Positions 1 through 11,400 of a DNA stretch of 64,000 nucleotides are shown in pieces; within the stretch, counting starts at the first letter, position 1, and each line of letters opens with the position of its first letter. The translations under genes and the position numbers were made by a program. The DNA comes from Nematostella vectensis (taxonomy: Eukaryota > Cnidaria > Anthozoa > Actiniaria > Edwardsiidae). The stretch spans positions 4,935,747 to 4,999,746 of the forward strand of contig NC_064044.1 in the NCBI RefSeq assembly GCF_932526225.1, read 5' to 3'. Below the pieces are notes generated by a model. That model searched no databases and was not told the origin of the DNA. It worked only from the letters and a program-made list of their open reading frames with translations.

Positions 1-917
1 AGTGTATTTCACCACGAAATCCATGTTCACATGAGCGATTTACCAACACATTTTTGTCCATTACTGCAATTCCCTGGGGTTCATTTCAGGGACTCCTGGG
101 GATCGTTTCGGATCCCGGGATCTGGGATCGTTGCGGGTCCTGTACAGGGCTACCCAAATATCTTTACAAAAAATAACAGTTGAGAAACAGCAGGATAAAA
201 TCAAGATGCTATTGGAGGGCGGGTCAGCCCATTCCATCTCAACCAATGCCCCTAACCTTGCTACTACCCTCAAAACTACAGAGCAAAAAAATGTAAGTTT
301 TCCCAAAATAAGGTCTAGTTTACTTCGTTAAGCTTGAATTTTTGCATAGAGGTTCCTTATGGCATGTAAACCAACATATCAAAAAGTGTTATTTCTTATG
401 GATTCGTCTTCGAGATATGAGGCTCGATAGTGCGATGTATAAATGTCCAAAGTATGAAGTCGGGCTCTGATCAGAAATTAAGCCAAATTTGCTTGCTAAT
501 ATTTAAATTTCATATCTTCTAAATTTCTTTAAAATTTGGAATTAAGTTCCCTGCTAGCAAGGCCTCTTCTCTGTATTTCGCTGGGCTACAGAGAAAAGAG
601 GCCTCTGCTAGCAGGGAAGGAATTAAGCTTTGTGTCAGAGGAACTTAGTGTATGCGGAATCTTGAGCTTATGTATTGAGAATTAGAAGTTTTAGTGCCAT
701 TTTTTTTGCTCTGTCCTCTCGAAACAGCTATAATTGTTTTCTACTGTTCACTGCACTGTCAAAACCAAATTAAACGCAACTTAATGGTTACCTGACTATT
801 AAATGGAGGGCCATATATTATAAAACTGTAAAAGGTTAATATAAAACCCTCGTTAAATAAAGTTTATTGTATTGTATTGTAAATGTTTGTTTCTGACAGT
901 TTGTCACTGACTCTTAC
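1..917. other. Non-coding stretch downstream of the last visible cathepsin B exon
   Basis: No further cathepsin B exon is visible here: I searched the minus strand for the conserved GGHA and NSW regions and found neither. The stretch is probably intron. It holds one strong imperfect palindrome (545-617, listed separately) and a TATTGTATTGTATTGTA run near 866-882. Otherwise it is unremarkable AT-rich DNA. Confidence 0.5.
545..617. repeat. Imperfect palindrome (hairpin-forming inverted repeat)
   Basis: The left arm (about 545-577) and right arm (about 587-617) share CCCTGCTAGCA and AGGCCTCTT...CTCTGTA in inverted orientation, with a loop of about 10 bases and one or two arm differences. It looks like a small foldback element or the joined ends of one. 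Confidence 0.7.
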
Positions 918-3900
918 CACTCTTATATGTTGGGAAGTCAGCATAGACAGTAAATGCTCCCTCTACTGGTCCATTGGTCATGATTTCTTTCTGGATCTCT
1001 GCAGGATCACTGCGAACACTGTATGCACTCTGACCAAAGTGCTTATCATCAGAGTAAGACACGTTATAGCCTGGAAAATCAATAGCTCTTTTTGACAGAG
1101 TGTGGGGGGCCATACACAGAATGTAAGTGGAGCTCGCAACCAACCCCAATGTCTGCACCCATCCACAACAGCCTGCCCCCTCTTACCAATCATCTTATTT
1201 GCTCTTATGCACACAGGTCTTGGACTGTCTCTTTTAAAGGGGTACCCCTATCTGATCCCCAAATCCTTCTCAATCACCACCCCCTGTATCCCTTATACTT
1301 TTTGCACTTACATATCCCCCTTTCCCATACTCAAATCTCTATCAAACATTTTCTACATCAGAATCATCAGAATTTTGTTGGTGGAGCTGGGTGGGTATAC
1401 TATGATGTAAAGAAAGCTCTCCCCGCACAAATCCACTTATATAGATCTCACGATTTTGTTAAATAAACATAATGTAAGAAAATATTGTTTTATTTATTTT
1501 AATAGGAAGGCGAAATGTTGGTTTTCTCTAGAATAATTTTTAAGAAGTGGTAAAAATCACTAAAAAGCGGGAGATTTGGTGCTCCCCACAGAAAAGCAGG
1601 AGAAGATGTCCAAAATTTTAATTCTCACGCCTAATGCAGGAGAGTTGACAGGTATGCCCTATACCTATACCAATATCCCTGATATTTTTTTGCATTTGCA
1701 TATATCCCCTATCCCCATACTCAAATCTCTATCAAACACTCTCTTCCATCTACCCCTCTGCCAATCACCCATTTTACCTGCTTCGCACTTGCGCTCACAC
1801 TTGGGGGTTGGGCTATCACCCTTGCAGGGTTTTAGCTTGCCGACAACATGATGGTCACAAGCAGCGATCTTGTATGGCTGACACCCTTTGTGGCTGTCGT
1901 ACTGCCCACCAGTTACAAGACCCTTGCTTGTCCAGTGATCCCTAGAAAAATTCGGACATCAAAATGGATTGCATACAAATACTAGCAGTAATATGGTATA
2001 CTTACCAAGCAGACTCTGGATACCCACCATTACACCTGAAAGATAAGACAAATAAAATAATCTAGTGAATGGTCTTTTGCCAAAAATATTTCTCCTAACA
2101 GCTGGAATGGTAAATAAACAAGGGGGTGGGGCTGAAGGACCACCTTATCATATGAGTCATATGACTTTTTTATTTGTGTAAAAGAGTTAGGGGAAACATG
2201 AAAGTGGACAAAAGAAAAGCAAACATTAAGACAATAATGGCAGCATTATGATCCTTTTCTGGTCACCAAAGTGAATAGCATGCACATAAGAGAGGCTCTT
2301 CTTTAGTAAAGCTCCACACAAAGAATACTGAACAGTAATCCAAGCTCTCTTTGGTTTATGGAAAAAAAACTGTATTTTAAATATAAGACTCTAAAATCTC
2401 TATTTAGCCTTGAGGTTGACTGTATGCTGTTTTTAAAGATGTTTGTCTTCAAAACCTCTACTACTATCAACTCGAAATCTACAATCTATCAAAAATTTGG
2501 CCATTTTGGACTCACTAACCCCATGCCACAGGTCTCACAGCATGACAGCAGATCCTCAGCAGAGATGTGAGGCATTACTTTTCCCTCTGATTTAATGCAG
2601 TAGCGATCACTCATCGCTTCAACAGCACCAAATGCCTGAGGACAGAACATATAGAGACATTTTAAACTATAGGTACCCAATCCAAACTTAATCCAAGAAT
2701 GAGTGGCATAGTCAATAAAACACTGTAACTGATAACTTTGGTTTATCTGCTTCCTCTAAAAGGTTTGCAGGGGAAGACCTAAGGGGGAGTGGGAGGGGGG
2801 GGGGGGGAGAGGAGCCACCCCTAGCTCCGGCTTTGGATTGGAATCCTAAATACCCATTTAATAACCCACGTAAATCTGTCTCTGTTGCAAGCTTAAGTTG
2901 CTGCACTATTTTTGTGGAAATATCTGCAATAGGGTAAATTGCCGCCCCTCTGTCCATGCCTGGACCCTCCTATGGTATTATTTATGGCATGATTCCAGAT
3001 ACTCTTTTCTGTGCCACAAACATCTTAATGTGCTTATGTTGGTCATGACACAATGAATCTAGATAATAGCCCCTAGGCCAAAAACATACCCAGCAGCTTC
3101 CACATGCACCCTGGTCGCGCACTTCCTTGATGGTAGGACAGTGGGGCCACTGTTCGCGGGAATCAAAATGGTCTGGTACATCATCCATAGAAATCAGGAG
3201 TTTTTCACGTACTTGAAAAAAATATACTGTTATCATGACTGGCTCTTTTCATTTTATCTAATTATCATTTCTTGTTTTTTTTTGGTGGGGGGTGGACGGA
3301 ATTGGCCCCATGATGACTCCCCCATCCCCTACTAAACAATACCACATGTAAGTCACAACCATTATGGTAGGGGTGGTAACAGGAAGGGAGGCTATAGACA
3401 AAGGCTGATGCCCCCCCCCCCCAAGTTTGGTACATATAAAGAAAATGTTGTTGTTTTGGGGGTCTGGTACTGAGGAAGTTTAGTTTCTTTTAAGATACTT
3501 CCTCCATTGACTTAAGATGGTCAGAGTCACTGTTTTACTCTTCTGACTACAAGTCATAAAGTTTACGGAGCACCTGTGGTATGGTAACCTTAAAAGTGAC
3601 AATAACCATACAGTTTTTCCAAATAAGGAATATATTTAGTTTTCTTATAGGAAGTGACCGCGTCTGTTAAAAACAACAATTTTTGGCTAAATTTTCTTGA
3701 TATGGAATTTTACACCCCACGATTTAGCCGCTCCCGTAATTTTCACGCATACTGCATCTCGGCGCAAATTAAGGTTTGTATACAAACGTAAATATTTCCC
3801 AGGTTATTGCATTATGCTAGTTTCCGGCGCAGACGCTCATCGTATGGGGGGGTTCTGCCTGAAACTAGATCAGCATTACGCTTGCAAACAAAATCGATGC

Positions 3901-4243
3901 GTTCAGACGCAACGGAGACGTCGTCAATACGCATAAAACTCTAATAATAAAACTCCAAAAAAACTTTTTGAATATCGAGAACATGGCTGAAATTTGTTCC
4001 GTGAAATTAATATCTTTTCTTACATGGCAGGAGTGGTCCTTTCTTGGCTCCACACAATCTCTTGACATCCTCGATGGTGTACACTTCAGCAAAATTTTTG
4101 CCCGCTTTCCAGGTCGTATGCAGGCTATTTATGAAGTCAATCGCTTCCATAGACAGTGGATTCTTGTCTACGGGCGATTTGGTGAGAATAGGACCAGCGC
4201 TAGCTAGCGCTACAAAGGTGGCAAGAATTGCAACGCTAAACAT
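918..4243 (-). CDS. CTSB: Cathepsin B-like cysteine protease, 5' part (six exons)
   Basis: Lysosomal papain-family (C1A) peptidase. Exons on the minus strand: 4243-4024, 3211-3090, 2635-2520, 2035-2006 (30 bp), 1941-1778, 1070-918; all join in frame with GT-AG introns. Exon 1 encodes a signal peptide ([17 protein letters not shown]) and a propeptide with [13 protein letters not shown], the pro-segment pattern typical of cathepsin B. Exon 2 ends in DQGACGSCW, which carries the catalytic Cys. Exon 5 has the occluding-loop pattern GCQPY...CDHHV...C, with the His pair behind cathepsin B's dipeptidyl carboxypeptidase activity. Exon 6 has [20 protein letters not shown]. The exons with catalytic His and Asn should lie left of base 1, so the gene is cut by the window edge. 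I see no frameshift. Confidence 0.93.
1290..1752. repeat. Duplicated intronic segment
   Basis: About 65 bases around CATACTCAAATCTCTATCAA occur at 1290-1365 and again at 1676-1752, in direct orientation, inside the last visible cathepsin B intron. The copies differ at several positions, so the duplication is not recent. Confidence 0.6.
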
Positions 4244-5252
4244 CTTGGACTTATTTTTTTTTCCAAAAGAGCTGTGATAGAAGACCCGCGCTCACTCGCT
4301 TGAATCGAAGGAATGATCGCAAGACGCAACCGGTGTCAGTTTCCCGTCATGGGACTTGCATGTGACCAGCCTCGCCCCCAGTCGGGTCGAGAATAGCGCA
4401 CCGAAAAAAAAATGCTGAAATTATATGTAAACAGGGCGACAAAAGCACCGAACTTAGCATGAATATAGCCTAAGAGATTGTTATCGATATTAAGACCGTA
4501 ATTGCCTATTGGTAGCATGAGCAGATTTTTTTAAGAACTTTCATTATGGGTACCCTGTGGTGATATTTTCATCACAATCATCCATCATCCTCGGGGACCC
4601 AGGGCGTTGCGGAGATCGGGGACACAGAAAGCCCGAGATGCATCACAATGCGCAACACACACAGTGGAACGTCTCTATAACGGACCGTATCGACTTCATT
4701 TTTACTTTGAATTCTTTAGAGTGCATAACTTGCTGTTTCCGTAAAGCTGTTTGAGCAATTTTCATATTGATTACAAAAAAAAAAAATGTCGTATTTGTCC
4801 TATTTGTACGCTGTGTCATATTTGTGATAAGGTCGTTCATCAACGTTTCTTTTTTTGTCTCTTTTCATTGAAAAACAATCGAGACACAAGGACGTGTAAA
4901 ACACGGTTTCTATTTTTTTTCATGAGTTTGTCGGAATTTCTTGAACATCAAGGTGAATCCCCCCTTTAGGCGTTTAAGGGTTTATAAAGTAATAAATTAC
5001 CTTAACACTGTTATCTATCCATATATAAGGATGCTTTATTTGATTTTGTGCATTAAACTCAATTACGTGTTCTAAAACTTTTACAATTTTCCAAAGATCT
5101 TGACGATTTCGACATCATGACAAAATATAATATTATTTTCTTCCACATTTTCAAAAATAACGAACGGTTAAATCCAACAAGAATTTCAAAACTTCCCGAA
5201 CCCACACTGGATCAGAAAGTTGATCATAAATTAAAGGGTGAATTCTTTTGCA
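4244..5252. other. Intergenic region between cathepsin B 5' end and THEG 3' end
   Basis: The left part upstream of 4243 should contain the cathepsin B promoter (minus strand). I see no convincing TATA box. The right part up to 5252 would hold the THEG-like 3' UTR. Both genes are on the minus strand. No additional gene, RNA or structured repeat is recognisable. Confidence 0.5.
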
Positions 5253-8128
5253 TTATGAAACACCGACTTTTTTCGAGCGCACTTTTCTCGGTATAGGCGC
5301 GGCCAACTCGGCAATCCGCGGTGTTGCTTGGGCTACTTTTGCTCCGGGTGATACTTTCCAAGCATTCGCATCGTAATCTTCATTATATTGACTTCTACTT
5401 TTAGGCCGTGCGAGTTGCTGTACTCTTAGCGACGGGAGGGCCTTCTTTGCAGTGTCCGATACCTCCCAAATCACCGGTCTTGCGTCTTTGTAACTCCTAT
5501 GTGGGGCTTTGGGATTTGCTAACGTCGAAACCCTCTCCGAGCAGTTTGCGAGTTTTGCTGCCTCGGTGAGGTCAGACTCCCATTCGCTCCAATCCCACTC
5601 ACTGTTGGGTTTGATATTCAAAGGTGCATAGGACTTTGATTTCGCGAGCATCTCGATTCGTTCCGAAGGGGTTGCATTCTGCGCAGCTTCGCTGACTATG
5701 CTTTGAACCTGTCGGCATGGCTCGTAATCTTTAGGAGTAGACTTTGGGTTGGCTAGCGTCTCCACACGTTCGGTGGCTGATGCGGACTTTGCGGCCTCAC
5801 TGACAGTCCAGATAGGAGTGGGTCTGAAAAAAAAGATAAAGGAGTACAGCAACAAAAAAGTCATTTGGGTGGGGGTGGGGGGGGGGGGGGGGTGGGGGTC
5901 GGGTGAGGATGGGAGGCAGTCATAGTTATTAATGGAAAAAGGGTTGCATTTGATCATTTTCCAATAAGCAATAATCCCCTTTTTAGTGGCAACAATGGGG
6001 AGGGACTCCTTTAAAAACAGACAAGGTTAGCATCTGCAAAATTAATTTTTACCCTAAGGAACCCTTGGGTGTAGTCAAAGAAAATTCTTATCCCTAAGAG
6101 ATAGCAAATTGGTGTGGTAGAAGGAATTTTTTAACCCTGAGAGATAGCAGAATCGAAAAAAAACCGTCAAAAACCTCCTACTGTAAGGAATAGCAGTTTG
6201 TCGAATTTTATACCCTAAGATATAGCAGAATCAGAAAACCCCTTAAACACTCACAAAGAAATAGCAGTTGGTTGAATTTTCTACTCTGGAAAATAGCAGA
6301 ATCAGAAAAATCCTTCAACATCCCCTAAGGGATAGCAGTTGGTCAAAATTTTATTCCCTAAAAATAGGATGATCACCCTTGTCTACTTTTCTGGCCTAGG
6401 GGGGGGGGGGAATGCATACACTGCACACCTGTGTAGGGGACTGGAGAATACTCGGTCACTGATGATCATTGACGCTGCCCTAATTCCTTGGATAGTAAAA
6501 CCAACCCATAAAAGTCCCTACTGTATGCTGCGATTTTCTCCAAAAAAAGATTTTTGGAGAATATCATAGTGACTTACTGATTTCATGCAAAGGGACTGTT
6601 TAAAAAAAGGAGACAACCCACCTGTCACCAACATAGTCTTTATGCATGCTTTTGCTTTTGCATAGTTCAGCTTGTCGTTCACTTAAAGCTGAAATGTAAA
6701 AAAATATATATAAATTAAGGTAAAGCCTAGTCTTGGGGTAGTGAATGTGTTGGGGAGGAGGGGGGCCGGGGGGAGGACAGATACAATGCAAGTTTTCCTG
6801 AAATGTTCCTCCAGAAAAGACCACTTCTCTACCTCTCATAGATATGTCTACTAAACTACCTCTAGCTATGTGCCTGTTTATCATAATTTTGTAGCAGGGA
6901 TAGGAAACAGAAACCCTTTTCTTTGGTACAGATATTGTGAAATGCAAGACCAGCAAAATCTGATAGATTGATTATAGCTAAATGTATATATAAATAAATT
7001 GAAATATCGAAAAGAATGTGTGTTTACGGGTCTAGGGGTGTGCCAAGCTGCCCCTATTGTCAGTTATTATGCTTTTAAATATATTTAAAAAAGGAAATCC
7101 ACAACAACAACAAAAAAATCTGGTACTCCTTTCATAAAATCTTCGCTTCAGTCTATAGCTTTGGTCCCTCAGACTGGAACTCCTGGGATCCCCCCACTGA
7201 TGCGACATTAAGCATAACTTCCAATATTGTTGATTATTAGAATATGGGTAAGACATGTGATGGGATATTAAACATGGGATATTATGTCACCTTTTTGATT
7301 CTATATATAGTGCCAATATACAAGTATCTCATTAACGATTTGTAAATAACGAGGAATACTGAATTCTTTACTAATGAAGAATTCAATCTGTGTGATTCAG
7401 CGAGACAGAAAGTGACTTGGGCTGCACTTATCTGAATGCAATTTATACTACTTTACCTGGAGTCGTAGCTTGTATATTTGACCAGTCTTTAGCTAAGTTG
7501 TTATCCCAATACACAGAGCGCCTAAATGTAGACAGAATAATAAAAAAAAACATTTCTGGCATTATACAACAGTAAGCGACAAATGGAAGCAGGGGATTCA
7601 TTTTAAATAGGTTACTTAATCAATTACGAAAGCTCATAATAAATATGTAGATCAGGTTGAAAATCTGATTAGGGAATTTTCAGGGATAAAGATGTCTCTT
7701 ATAAAGCATTTTAAAGAAGATTTGAATCAAAGAGAAATGGATCAATTAAAGTTAAGATCTACGAGATCAAAACCACAGAATGTAAAAATCAGGTTGCTTG
7801 TGTTCAAAAAGCGAGCTTTGGTTTTGAGTTTGAGAGAAGTTTATATTCAAAACTCTGACAGAAAACCACAGCAAACTAAATCGTAGTTGAATTTTATCAT
7901 AGAATGAACGACTTTACCTGTCTTCTAGAAAACCTTGAGGAACCGGTTTTGGCTTGGCGAGTTGTTCAATTCGGCTTTTGTCTACAAAAAAATACAAGAA
8001 TTCCACAATTAAATAATCTATGCAGCCAAACACAAATATCAAACATGATTAATGGACATACCTCTGCTTTGTTTGGCAGTCTGTTTTTCTTGTTCTGTGG
8101 TTTCTTTGCTTCGTTCTTGTTCCTCCAT
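5253..8128 (-). CDS. THEG: THEG (SPMAP2)-repeat protein
   Basis: Five exons on the minus strand: 8128-8062, 7981-7918, 7521-7457, 6688-6622, 5823-5253; total 834 bases, 277 residues, all phases closing. The protein is built from repeats of about 36 residues with the core (S/E)R(I/V)xxLAxPK followed by a W-containing linker. Examples are SRIEQLAKPKPVP, ERVETLANPKSTP, ERIEMLAKSKSYA, ERVSTLANPKAPH and LRVQQLARPKSRS. This is the signature of the testicular haploid expressed gene (THEG) family; in mammals the protein is found in sperm and newer work places it on flagellar microtubules. The N-terminus (MEEQERSKETTEQEKQ) is charged and coiled. Three repeats each sit on a small exon of 64-67 bp while the last exon carries several, so exon boundaries follow repeats only at the 5' end. 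Function here is inferred. Confidence 0.85.
5877..5893. repeat. Poly-G tract
   Basis: A long run of G with two T interruptions, next to the acceptor side of the last THEG-like intron. One of many such tracts in the window. Confidence 0.85.
6040..6366. repeat. Degenerate tandem repeat, period about 74 bp
   Basis: Four to five diverged copies contain CCCTAAGAGATAGCAGAATC and AAGGGATAGCAGTTGGTC blocks alternating at about 35-40 bases, so the full unit is about 74 bases. It lies in the last intron of the THEG-like gene. Confidence 0.7.
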
Positions 8129-8465
8129 GTTGTAGATCAAGTGTTCGAATGTTTGTTGTCACGTTGGGCCATTCAACTGCTCGTTGTCAAGTACGCGTCC
8201 TGTTTTTCATAGCAACTACCGCGCGAAAACTGGGGATAGAAATTCCGATGGTCTTGGTTTCACACAGGAAACCCAAGGATCATAGATAAATATCGATCCA
8301 AAATAAAATATTTTAAAAGGAGGAGGCAAAGTAATTCGTAAGTTGTTGGAGAATTCTCCGCTGGAAATAGAATATTGAAAGTAACAGAAAAAAAAGTTTC
8401 AAAAAGTTCTAGACCCAGTGTACCATGGTCCCACAGGAACCCCAGTGTTGACGATGGGAAACAAG
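8129..8465. promoter_or_regulatory. Bidirectional promoter region THEG / LACTB2
   Basis: The 337 bases between the divergent start codons of the THEG-like gene (minus) and LACTB2 (plus) must hold both 5' ends. No TATA box is clear. The LACTB2 start lies in an AAGATGGCGGCC motif that matches a YY1-type element overlapping the start codon. Confidence 0.55.
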
Positions 8466-11400
8466 ATGGCGGCCGCCGCGGCAAAGCTGTCTGGCGCAGC
8501 AAGCAATCTGACTCCCATCCCTCACATAGAACAGCTTTCACCCAGGGTAATCAGATTGCTAGGATGCAACCCTGGGCCTTTTACCTTGCTGGGTACTAAT
8601 ACATACATTATTGGAACGGGAAAAAGGTAAAGAAAAGTTATGACCAGTTAGCTTGATGCAATTGTCATTTGAAACCCCCACCCCCATGGTCCCGGGGAAG
8701 TGTGGGGATAACGTGGGGGCTTAGAGCACTTTTGAACGAGAATCTGTAGTGAGGGGGTGGGTTAATTGACTGTTTTGGACTCTAAGAATTGTCCCCACCC
8801 TAGAGTCTTGGGGACAAGTGAAAAGCGTCACAAATGTTTTTTGCAAAAGTCAAGTCATCATTTCCATGTATCAGCATGTGGCAAGCTGCACTGCAAAATG
8901 TGCGAAAACCAATATCAATGATATAACCAACGCCAGATGAAAATTATTTATTTTTCCATTTTTTTATTAACTGTTATCTTCATAGTTATTGGTAATGTAC
9001 TTGCTGAAGTGTACTGGCTTTGAAAGATAAAGGCTTATTTCAGATGACTTGACTTTAAATGTCAGGTAGTTGCCTATAGTTTGTATTTCGAGGGGTAGGG
9101 GCATTTTACCGCAGTGTTGTCACAAGGGGGTGGGGGCTTTTCTCTGTTTAGTACAGCGTCAAAGTCTATACCCCACCCTTCCCCGGGGACCATGGATGTG
9201 GGGGTTTCAATTGACTAGTGCATTATGCACAAATCATTTGAAACCCTCCTAACCGGCTAACCCATAGCTGTCAACTCACCCGCATTAGACAGGTGTCACA
9301 ACAGTTTGGATGTCATCCAAAGCCCAGTTTATGTGAGAATCTTCATACATTCTCTGCATTGGCTTTTTTCAAATATTTACCGTACTTCGCCCAATTTCAC
9401 AGGATTTCTGTCTAAATTTGGTTGACGGTTGCGAATCCCATGGTCCCGTGGAAGGATTAAATAACACATATTTAGTGTATTTCACCTGTTTTCACAAGAT
9501 TTATGTCCATGTTGGGACGACAGCTATGTAGCCTATTTATATCTCTGACATTTTTGTATTGTTGAACCATAATATTCAAGTATATTCTGTAAAACATGGT
9601 AATTTCTTTTGTAATAGCTTATGCATTTTCCAAGATGGTGGAATGCTTTTTCCAATTTTTATTTGTCCCCACCCCTCCTCGGTGGCTAAAAGACATAGTA
9701 GACACATTTAACTTATTCAAAATTAAATTAAGCATATTGTCTCAGGGAAGTCTATTCTAGTGTAATTAGCAGTCAATACTGCCACACCCTTGGGACAGAT
9801 TCTGGTTCAAAAGTGCTCTAATCTAAGCTCCCATTAACCCCACACTTCCTCAGGGTATTTATACCCTAGTGTCAAGCAGACTTATATCCTCCAACTCGCC
9901 ATACTCCCTAAGATCTAAGCGCTCACATAGTGTGGTTCCGGGTCGCACGGACCGTTTTTCCAAATTCGTCTCAGCGCAATATGCTGGGGATTTAATGTTA
10001 TTATGAATTATGTATGGTGTAATGTATTTTGTAGTTAGCTGACCCTACCGGTAATTCAGTTGTAAAAGAACTGCAAACGGTTGAAATAAACGAGCATTAT
10101 TATTATTATTATTATCAGGTCCATAGGGGTGGGTTTTTTTAAAGAAAAATGACTATTGCATTACTCTTCATTCTAAGATAGAATAAGACAAGGCAAAAAG
10201 GATGGCACACAAATGGAAAGGTCCTACCTCAGAGGTTCTAAACTCATCATGAAGGTCCAGAATGGCTATGAGAGAGACTACCATGTCATTTTTCCTTTAA
10301 AAAAATGAGATGTGCAAAGAGTGGAAGCTTGCTGTTTCATGAAATGCACAGAATGATGTTTAAGTGATGTTTTTCTTGATCAGAGCTTGCCTCCTTATGG
10401 CTTATATTATATTTCAGGCGGATTCTAGTTGATACTGGAGACAAAGGAGTCACTGAATACATCACCAATTTGAAGGAGATACTATCAGCATACAGTATTA
10501 GCATACAAGAGATCTTCATAACACATTGGCATCATGACCATGTCGGAGGCATACCCGACGTTCTCCATGCACTTGGAGAGGATGGTAGGATTTCACAGTT
10601 GTTTGAGACTCTATAACAGTGGCTGCTGCAATCTGCAGGCACGGATCCAGGAAAAAAAAAACACGAAAAAGAACATTTTTAAAACGAATGTTGCCTCAAT
10701 TAACAGAATGATAACTTCCTTCGCGACATTATTTTGAATGATAACTTCCTTCGGGGTACCATTCTGAATGATAACCCCCTTCCGGTTATCATTAAAAATG
10801 AGATTTTAAAAAATTGTTGGGTTGCCAAAAACATTCCTACTTGGAGTGCCAAATTCTAAAATTTATTCACATTTACTTGTTAAAACCCTAGAGAATTGTA
10901 TCCATTCTAAATGATCACAGTCAAAAAACACCTTTGTACCTGACACAAAATATAATATAAAACTCCATTTTTCTGGGAAAGATTAAGGATCAAGGCCTCA
11001 TTAAGATCTGTTCATTTTTCTACAGGTAAAAACATGATCATTTCCAAGTTTCCAAGAGCTGGCTTCAATGAAAATATAAAAGACCATGCTGCTGGCTACA
11101 CCTTTATACCCGATGGCCATGTGATGAGGACAGAGGGCGCAACACTACGATGCTTACACACACCCGGCCATACTACTGACCATATTGCTTTGTATTTAGA
11201 AGAAGAGGAAGTTGTCTTTTCTGGGGACTGTATTTTGGGAGAAGGAACAACGGTATGATAGTCATCCTTGGGAACCAAGGGCCTAGAGTGAACACAAAGG
11301 CATATGATTCAAACACATTCCCAGGATTGGCTAAGGGGGGGTGCGCAGTCATAGGTTTCATATGGAAAAAGCACATATTTCATATGGAAAAAGATTTCTT

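Noticed and set aside
1-917. Missing catalytic His/Asn exons as evidence of a cathepsin B pseudogene
   Set aside because: All visible exons are intact and in frame; the missing exons can simply lie beyond the left edge.
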